Below are positions 58,738 through 64,000 of a DNA stretch of 64,000 bases, one piece after another. This DNA is from Actinokineospora alba (GTDB lineage Bacteria; Actinomycetota; Actinomycetes; Mycobacteriales; Pseudonocardiaceae): assembly GCF_004362515.1 (NCBI RefSeq), contig NZ_SNXU01000001.1, positions 186,001 to 250,000 on the forward strand. Reading direction: 5' to 3'. Position 1 is the stretch's first letter. Each line of letters begins with the position of its first letter. Below the pieces are notes generated by a model. The model searched no databases and was not told the origin of the DNA. It saw only the letters and a list, made by a program, of their open reading frames with translations. A program made the translations under genes and the position numbers.

Positions 58738-59574
58738 ATGTCCACCGACGCCCAGCAGACCGAACGTGATGTGCCTGTCTACATCGACACCAGCAAGGCA
58801 AGCATCGCGAGAGTCTACGACGCGTTCCTCAATGGCAAGGACAACTACGAGATCGACCGCGAGGTGTTCCGCCGGGTGAAGGCGGTCGCCCCCGAAGCGG
58901 CGCAGCTCGCGTACGACAACCGCGCCTTCCTGATCCGCGCGACCCGGTTCATCGCGAACCAGACCGGGATCAAGCAGTACCTCGACCTCGGCTCCGGCCT
59001 GCCGACCGCGGAGAACACCCACCAGGTGGCCCAGCGGATCGAGCCCGACTCGGTAGTCGTCTACGTCGACAACGACCCGGTGGTGCTGGCCCACGGCCGC
59101 GCGCTGCTCGAGGAGAACGACCAGACGCACTTCATCGCCGAGGACATCTTCGAGCCGGAGCGGATCCTCGAGAACGAGACGGTGCGCGGCCACCTCAACT
59201 TCGACGAGCCGATCGCCCTGTTCCAGATGGGCACGATCCACCACTACGACGGCGAGCGGTCTCCCGCCGACATCATGAAGGCCTACATCGACGCGCTGCC
59301 CTCGGGCTCGTTCGTCGGCATCAGCCACTTCCTCGACCCGCAGACCACCGAGCACAGCGCGCTCGCGCGGCGCATGGAGGACGTGTTCATCCACAGCCCC
59401 ATGGGCACGGGTGTGTTCCGCACGCAGAAGGAGATCGAGGGCATGTTCCCGGGCCTGGAGATGGTCCACCCGGGGGTCTCCCTGTGCGCGACCTGGTGGC
59501 CGGACGGTCCGCAGATCAAGCCGCTCGACCAGGTCCAGTACTGCATCGCGGGCGGCATCGGCCGCAAGCCCTGA
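58738..59574 (+). CDS. SAM-dependent methyltransferase (Methyltransf_19/DUF574)
   Basis: 278 residues. Starts with the family hallmark IDTSKASIARVYDAFLNGKDNYEIDREV; the SAM-binding strand is YLDLGSGLPTAENTH followed by VVYVDNDPVVLAHGRALL. Actinomycete genomes carry many paralogues of unknown substrate, often next to XRE/DUF397 modules as here. Divergent from the XRE gene, with a 136-bp intergenic gap. AGGAAAGC precedes the ATG. Confidence 0.9.
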   Translation: MSTDAQQTERDVPVYIDTSKASIARVYDAFLNGKDNYEIDREVFRRVKAVAPEAAQLAYDNRAFLIRATRFIANQTGIKQYLDLGSGLPTAENTHQVAQRIEPDSVVVYVDNDPVVLAHGRALLEENDQTHFIAEDIFEPERILENETVRGHLNFDEPIALFQMGTIHHYDGERSPADIMKAYIDALPSGSFVGISHFLDPQTTEHSALARRMEDVFIHSPMGTGVFRTQKEIEGMFPGLEMVHPGVSLCATWWPDGPQIKPLDQVQYCIAGGIGRKP

Positions 59575-59612
59575 TCCGTACTGGCTGGTAGGCCATCGGC
59601 TACCGTGCCGGG

Positions 59613-60374
59613 GTGTCCACCGATCCCGTAGCCACGGCCGAATCGCTCCCGCTGACCGGTGAGCGCACGGTCCCGGGCATCCCCCAGGAGAACTATTGGT
59701 TCCGGCGCCACGAGGTCGCGTATCTCGACCTCGCGGCGCACTGCGCGGACGCCGTGGTGCTGGAGGCGGGCTGCGGTGAGGGCTATGGCGCCGACCTGCT
59801 CGCGGGTCGCGCCCGGCTGGTCGTGGGGCTCGACTACGACCAGCTGACGGCCGCGCACGTGGCCAAGGCGTACCCGTCGGTGCGCACGCTTCGGGGCAAC
59901 CTCGCGGCGCTGCCGCTGCGGTCGGAGTCGGTGGACGTGGTGGCGAACCTGCAGGTCATCGAGCACCTGTGGGACCAGGAAGGCTTCCTGCGCGAGTGCC
60001 GCCGGGTGTTGCGCCCCGGCGGCAGGCTGCTGATCACCACGCCGAACCGGATCACCTTCTCCCCCGGTCGCGACACCCCGCTCAACCCGTTCCACACCCG
60101 CGAGCTCTCGGGCGCCGAGATGGCGGACCTGCTGGTCGACGCCGGTTTCGAGGTCGAGTTCCTCGGCGGCGTGCACCACGGGCCACGGCTGCGTGAGCTG
60201 GACGCGGCCCTGGGCGGGTCGATCATCGACGCGCAGATCGAGGTGGCGGTGTCGGGTCAGCCGTGGTCCGACGAGCTGATGGCCGCGGTGACGTCCGTGC
60301 GCGCGGAGGACTTCGAGATCACCACCGAGGACATCGACGCCAGCCTCGATTTGGTCGGGATCGCGCGCGCATGA
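59613..60374 (+). CDS. class I SAM methyltransferase, Rv3030-like
   Basis: 253 residues. SAM motif I is VLEAGCGEGYGADLL; later motifs are VVGLDYD, VDVVANLQVIEHLWDQEGF and RRVLRPGGRLLITTPNR. It is followed with a 4-nt overlap by the GH57 gene and then a GT4 gene, the same trio as Rv3030-Rv3031-Rv3032. By that context it probably methylates or acts in making methylated alpha-glucan (MGLP). GTG start at 59613 with TACCGT 6 nt upstream. Confidence 0.87.
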   Translation: MSTDPVATAESLPLTGERTVPGIPQENYWFRRHEVAYLDLAAHCADAVVLEAGCGEGYGADLLAGRARLVVGLDYDQLTAAHVAKAYPSVRTLRGNLAALPLRSESVDVVANLQVIEHLWDQEGFLRECRRVLRPGGRLLITTPNRITFSPGRDTPLNPFHTRELSGAEMADLLVDAGFEVEFLGGVHHGPRLRELDAALGGSIIDAQIEVAVSGQPWSDELMAAVTSVRAEDFEITTEDIDASLDLVGIARA

Positions 60375-61891
60375 GCAAAGAGCCGATAGGCAGCTTCGCC
60401 CTTGTTCTGCACAGCCACCTGCCCTGGCTGCCCCACCACGGCACGTGGCCGGTCGGCGAGGAGTGGCTCTACCAGGCGTGGGCCCACTCGTACCTGCCGA
60501 TCGTGGACCTGGCCCGGCGCTTCGCCGCCGAGGGCAAGCGCGACATGTTCACCCTGGGGATCACCCCGGTGCTGGCCGCGCAGCTCGACGATCCGTACTC
60601 ACTGCGCGGGGTGCACGACTGGCTGGGCAACTGGAACCTGCGGGCGCAGTACGCGGGTGTCCGCTGGCAGGCGGCGGACCCGCTGCTGCGCGAGGTCGCC
60701 GCGGCCGAGTTCCGCGCGTCCGCGGCGGCGCTGACGGAGTTCGAGACGCACTGGAGTAGCGGGTTCTCGCCCATTTTGCGGACCCTCGTCGGCAGTGGCG
60801 TGATCGAGCTGATCGGCGGTCCGGCGACGCATCCCTTCCAGCCGCTGCTCGACCCGCGGCTGCGCGCGTTCGCGCTGCGCACGGGGTTGGACGACACCGA
60901 GGCGCGGATCGGGCACCGGCCCGAGGGGATCTGGGCGCCGGAGTGCGGTTACGCGCCGGGCATGGAGACGGGGTACGCGGCGGCGGGCGTGCGGCGATTC
61001 CTGGTCGACGGTCCGGCGCTGCACGGCGACACGTCGGCGGCGCGCACGGTGGGCGACTCCGACGTCGTGTGCTTCGGGCGCGACCTGGAGGTCACCTACC
61101 GGGTCTGGTCGCCCAAGGCGAGCTACCCGGGCGACCCGGCGTACCGCGACTTCCACACCTACGACCACCCGTCGGGCCTGAAGCCGTCGCGGGTGACCGG
61201 GCGCAACGTCGACCCCGAGCACAAGCGGCCGTACGAGCCCGCGCTGGCCGCCCAGGCCATCGAGCGGCACGTGACCGACTTCGTCGACACCGTCGTGCGC
61301 AGGCTGACGGACCTGCGTGAGCAGCATGGCAAGCCGGGGCTGGTGGTGTCCGCGTACGACACGGAGCTCTACGGGCACTGGTGGCACGAGGGCCCGGTCT
61401 GGCTGGAGAAGGTGCTGCGGGCGCTGCCCGAGGCCGGGGTTCGCGTGACGTCGCTGCGCGGTGCCCTGGAGGCCGGGCACCTCGGCGGTCGGGTTGACCT
61501 GCCCGCGTCGTCGTGGGGTTCGGGCAAGGACTGGCGGGTGTGGGACGGCGAGCAGGTCGCCGACCTGGTGCACGCGGGCGCCGAACTGCAGCGCGACCTG
61601 CTCGACCTCGTCGACAGGCATCCGGTTGATGACCGCGACCCGGTCATGGACCAGGTGCTGCGTGAGGCCCTCTTGGCCCTGTCCAGCGACTGGGCGTTCA
61701 TGGTCACCAAGGACTCCGCGGCCGATTACGCTCGGCGGCGGGCCAAGGTGCACGGCGAGCGCTACGCGGAGTTGGCGAGCCTGGTTCGCGCGGGCGCGCG
61801 CGACCGCGCGTCACAGCGGGCCGCCGAGCTCGTCTCGGAGGACGGGCCCTTCGCCGGACTCGATGCACGACGGTTGGGTACTGACGAGTAG
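60371..61891 (+). CDS. GH57 glucan branching enzyme-like protein (Rv3031 type)
   Basis: 506 residues of glycoside hydrolase family 57. The first active-site strand is LVLHSHLPWLPHHG; nucleophile Glu191 lies in GIWAPECGYAPGME and acid Asp330 in VVSAYDTELYGHWWHEG, both expected for GH57 alpha-1,4-glucan branching enzymes. A helical C-terminal domain follows. The ATGA overlap with the methyltransferase and the 31-bp gap to the GT4 gene indicate an operon for an intracellular alpha-glucan. Confidence 0.92.
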   Translation: MSKEPIGSFALVLHSHLPWLPHHGTWPVGEEWLYQAWAHSYLPIVDLARRFAAEGKRDMFTLGITPVLAAQLDDPYSLRGVHDWLGNWNLRAQYAGVRWQAADPLLREVAAAEFRASAAALTEFETHWSSGFSPILRTLVGSGVIELIGGPATHPFQPLLDPRLRAFALRTGLDDTEARIGHRPEGIWAPECGYAPGMETGYAAAGVRRFLVDGPALHGDTSAARTVGDSDVVCFGRDLEVTYRVWSPKASYPGDPAYRDFHTYDHPSGLKPSRVTGRNVDPEHKRPYEPALAAQAIERHVTDFVDTVVRRLTDLREQHGKPGLVVSAYDTELYGHWWHEGPVWLEKVLRALPEAGVRVTSLRGALEAGHLGGRVDLPASSWGSGKDWRVWDGEQVADLVHAGAELQRDLLDLVDRHPVDDRDPVMDQVLREALLALSSDWAFMVTKDSAADYARRRAKVHGERYAELASLVRAGARDRASQRAAELVSEDGPFAGLDARRLGTDE

Positions 61892-61922
61892 GGTTCGAGA
61901 CCCGAAAGCGAGGATTCGCTCG

Positions 61923-63176
61923 ATGCGCGTGCTGATGCTGTCCTGGGAGTACCCCCCTGTCGTTGTCGGGGGGCTCGGCAGGCATGTGCACGCGATCGCC
62001 CGACACCTCAGCGACCAGGGCCATGAGGTCGTCGTGCTGTGCAGGCACGAGGCGGGCACCGACGCCGCGACCCACCCGACCGAGGACGACGTCCACGACG
62101 GTGTGCGGGTCATCCGGGTCGCCGAGGACCCCACGCACCTGGTGTTCGAGAAGGACCTGGTCGCCTGGACCCTGGCCATGGGCCACGCGATGATCCGCGC
62201 GGGCCTGTCCCTGCTCGACGGCTGGCGCCCCGACGTGGTGCACGCGCACGACTGGCTCGTCACCCACCCGGCCATCGCCCTGGCCGAACAGGCGAAGGCA
62301 CCGCTGGTCTCGACCGTGCACGCCACGGAGGCGGGCAGGCACAGCGGCTGGCTGTCCCAGCCACTCAACCAGCAGATTCACTCGGTCGAGTGGTGGCTGG
62401 CCAACCGCTCGGACGCCCTGATCACGTGCTCGTCGGCCATGCGGGCGGAGGTGTCGCACCTGTTCGAGGTCGACCCGGAGACGATCACGGTCATCCACAA
62501 CGGCATCGAGCCGCGCAGCTGGCGCGTGCCCCCCGCAGCCATCCGCGAGGCGCGGGTCTCGCACAGTCCCGCTGGCGCTCCGCTGCTGCTGTTCTTCGGC
62601 AGGCTGGAGTGGGAGAAGGGTGTGCAGGACCTGATCGGCGCGCTGCCCCGGATTCGGCGGACCCACCCGGGCACGCGCCTGGTGGTGGCCGGCCGCGGCA
62701 CTTACGCGAAGCAACTGGAAGAACTGGCCCGCAAACTCCGCGTCCGGCGCGCGATCGACTTCGCCGGGCATATGTCGGACCGGGAACTGGGCGCGACCTT
62801 GGCGGCGGCCGATGCGGTGGTCCTGCCCAGCCGGTATGAGCCCTTTGGAATCGTGGCGTTGGAGGCTGCGGCGGCTGGGGCTTCCTTGGTGTCGTCGACG
62901 GCCGGTGGGCTGGGTGAGGTCGTGGTCGACGGCGAGACCGGCCTGTCCTTCACCCCCGGCGACATGGACGGCATCGCGACGGCGGTTCGCAAGGTCTTGG
63001 ACGATCCCGCGAGTGCCAGGCGACGGGCCAAAATGGCCAAGGCGCGCTTGGCGGTCGACTTCGACTGGAACCGAATCGCCGAGCAGACGGCTTCGGTTTA
63101 TGCGCGCGCTGAGGCGGCACCCGCAACCCAACTGGGCAGGCCAAAGATCGCCAGCGGCAACGCTTTCATCATCTGA
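61923..63176 (+). CDS. GT4 alpha-1,4-glucosyltransferase (Rv3032 type)
   Basis: 417 residues of glycosyltransferase family 4. The N-terminal domain begins MRVLMLSWEYPPVVVGGLGRH; VVHAHDWL lines the acceptor cleft. The C-terminal nucleotide-sugar site has GRLEWEKGVQDL, SRYEPFGIVALEAAAAG (the E-x7-E motif) and TAGGLGEVV. In mycobacteria the homologue elongates the glucan of methylglucose lipopolysaccharide and also glycogen. Last gene of the trio, ending 34 bp before palindromic element C. Confidence 0.92.
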   Translation: MRVLMLSWEYPPVVVGGLGRHVHAIARHLSDQGHEVVVLCRHEAGTDAATHPTEDDVHDGVRVIRVAEDPTHLVFEKDLVAWTLAMGHAMIRAGLSLLDGWRPDVVHAHDWLVTHPAIALAEQAKAPLVSTVHATEAGRHSGWLSQPLNQQIHSVEWWLANRSDALITCSSAMRAEVSHLFEVDPETITVIHNGIEPRSWRVPPAAIREARVSHSPAGAPLLLFFGRLEWEKGVQDLIGALPRIRRTHPGTRLVVAGRGTYAKQLEELARKLRVRRAIDFAGHMSDRELGATLAAADAVVLPSRYEPFGIVALEAAAAGASLVSSTAGGLGEVVVDGETGLSFTPGDMDGIATAVRKVLDDPASARRRAKMAKARLAVDFDWNRIAEQTASVYARAEAAPATQLGRPKIASGNAFII

Positions 63177-63210
63177 TCCCCGCACAAACGCAACGGGCCG
63201 AACCCAACGG

Positions 63211-63349
63211 CCTGTTTGGGTGGTTCGCCTTGATTTGGGGTGAAATGGGCCTAAACTTTCGGCGCGGGTGGGCTTCACCTCCCCACCCTCTTTGCCCGCG
63301 CAGGCCCATTTCTGGGGGTCCCCAAATCAAGGCGAACCACCCAAACAGG
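63211..63349 (+). repeat. long palindromic element, copy C
   Basis: A 30-nt arm (63211-63240, CCTGTTTGGGTGGTTCG...) pairs perfectly with 63320-63349. Inside, GAAATGGGCCT (63242-63252) pairs with AGGCCCATTTC (63302-63312), and GCGCGGG (63262-63268) with CCCGCGC (63295-63301). The bulge TGGGGGT is on the 3' side. It is the mirror of copy A, in which the first inner pair is C-G instead of G-C. It sits between convergent genes. Confidence 0.92.
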
Positions 63350-63360
63350 CACCCAGCGGC

Positions 63361-64000
63361 CTAGCCCTCCAAAGACTTCTGCAATGCCTTGCGTGCCTTG
63401 CGATCCATGTCCTCGACCGCCGCACGACGAGCAGCGTCGGCCTCATAAGCGGTGAGCCGGCTCTTGACCACCTTCGCAGGCATCCCGGCAGCGATCGCGT
63501 AATCCGGGATCTCCCCACGAACCACCGCGTGCGCCCCGATCACGCAACCCCGCCCGATCCGAGTGCCCTTGGTGACCGTGACCTTCGTACAGATCCACGT
63601 GTCCGGCCCAATTCGCACCGGGGACTTCACGATGCCCTGGTCTTTGATCGGCTGGTGGATATCGGACGTCACGTGGTCGAAGTCGCAGATGTAGACCCAG
63701 TCGGCCACCAACGCGGCCTCGCCGAACTCGACGTCCAGATAGCAGTTCACGACGTTCTGCCTGCCGAACACGACCTTGTCGCCGATGCGCATCGAGCCCT
63801 CGTGACACCGGATCGCGTTGCCATCCCCAATATGGACCCAGCGCCCGATCTCCAGTCGCCCGAAGCCGGGGCGGGCGTGGATCTCGACGTCCTTGCCGAG
63901 GAACACCATGCCGCGCAGGACGACATGCGGGTTGGCCAGGCGGAACTTCAGCAGGCGGTAGTACCGGACCAGGTACCAGGGGGTGTACGCCCGGTTGCGC
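63361..64000 (-). CDS. hexapeptide-repeat acyltransferase (Rv3034c type), 5' end outside window
   Basis: The frame stays open to the window edge, so the N-terminus is missing; 212 codons are visible. The visible start, YTPWYLVRYYRLLKFRLANP, precedes left-handed beta-helix repeats (VEIHARPGFGRLEIGRWVHI; IGDKVVFG; IGPDTWICTKVTVTKGTRIG; GCVIGAHAVVRGEIPDYAIA), the MaaA/LacA-like acetyltransferase fold with AAGMPAKVVK at the end. In mycobacteria the homologue lies beside the MGLP genes and may acylate the polymer; the acceptor here is inferred. An internal ATG at 63909 is not the true start. Confidence 0.88.
   Translation of the reverse strand, partial: RNRAYTPWYLVRYYRLLKFRLANPHVVLRGMVFLGKDVEIHARPGFGRLEIGRWVHIGDGNAIRCHEGSMRIGDKVVFGRQNVVNCYLDVEFGEAALVADWVYICDFDHVTSDIHQPIKDQGIVKSPVRIGPDTWICTKVTVTKGTRIGRGCVIGAHAVVRGEIPDYAIAAGMPAKVVKSRLTAYEADAARRAAVEDMDRKARKALQKSLEG

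Noticed and set aside
61885..61905. tRNA T-arm-like GGGTTCGAGACCC
   Set aside because: No acceptor, D or anticodon arms around it; it is the short gap between GH57 and GT4 genes.
61704..63278. A 524-codon minus-strand frame opposite the GT4 gene
   Set aside because: Antisense shadow of a well-supported glycosyltransferase; its N-terminus is the palindromic element.

Overview
The window is high-GC actinobacterial chromosome, most likely from the order Pseudonocardiales. The evidence is GTG/ATGA-coupled operons, two DUF397 proteins, an XRE/DUF5753 regulator, a class F sortase and SigE-family sigma factor. The backbone also matches, from memory, the gene order of Mycobacterium tuberculosis Rv2995c to Rv3034c: leuB, serA, ilvC-ilvN-ilvB, cfp6, doxX, lppZ, gatB/A/C, an ACT protein, ligA, a MetE-like protein, mnmA, iscS, an acyltransferase pair, fixB/fixA, then the three methylglucose lipopolysaccharide-type genes and a hexapeptide acyltransferase. 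Everything else is inserted between these anchors. I see no rRNA, tRNA, transposase, prophage, CRISPR array or biosynthetic megacluster.

Layout. 1-12.8 kb: branched-chain amino acid and serine synthesis (leuB, serA, ilvC/N/B, ilvD). The ilvBNC operon has a clear promoter, a leaderless leader peptide rich in Ile/Leu/Val codons, and an attenuator. A 925-residue proline-rich repeat protein coupled to a DUF397 gene is embedded here. 12.8-24.6 kb: DoxX, a D-2-hydroxyacid dehydrogenase, a hydrolase, an LppZ-like lipoprotein, the gatCAB amidotransferase operon with an extra small membrane protein, an ACT protein, a GNAT and ligA. 24.6-33.6 kb: an operon of unknown function around a Gly-Gly-ending MoaD/ThiS protein and a BNR-repeat protein, a MetE-like enzyme, a PLP lyase, a MacAB-like lipoprotein/ATPase/permease transporter and a LysR regulator. 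33.8-41.2 kb: a GAF histidine kinase/LuxR response regulator with a DosR-like box, an SDR-VOC-QueA operon and a fatty acyl-CoA ligase. 41.3-45.7 kb: a TPR-CHAT protease beside a subtilase. 45.9-53.8 kb: mnmA-iscS-MFS, a sigma/membrane-partner pair, a class F sortase with its probable substrate, and a probable ornithine-lipid acyltransferase pair. 54-64 kb: electron transfer flavoprotein, DegV, an XRE/DUF397 module with paired operators, and a polymethylated-glucan gene set.

The most unusual feature is a family of three intergenic elements (about 21.19-21.32, 50.91-51.06 and 63.21-63.35 kb). Each is a long, near-perfect nested hairpin with the same terminal arms, but the internal arms differ by compensatory changes. 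Other points of interest are the CHAT/S8 protease pair, two near-identical palindromic operators 52 bp apart, a non-coding 87-bp tandem array and a G-rich minisatellite. Starts were chosen from Shine-Dalgarno sequences, stop/start overlaps, or a TANNNT box 6-7 nt upstream that suggests leaderless transcription.
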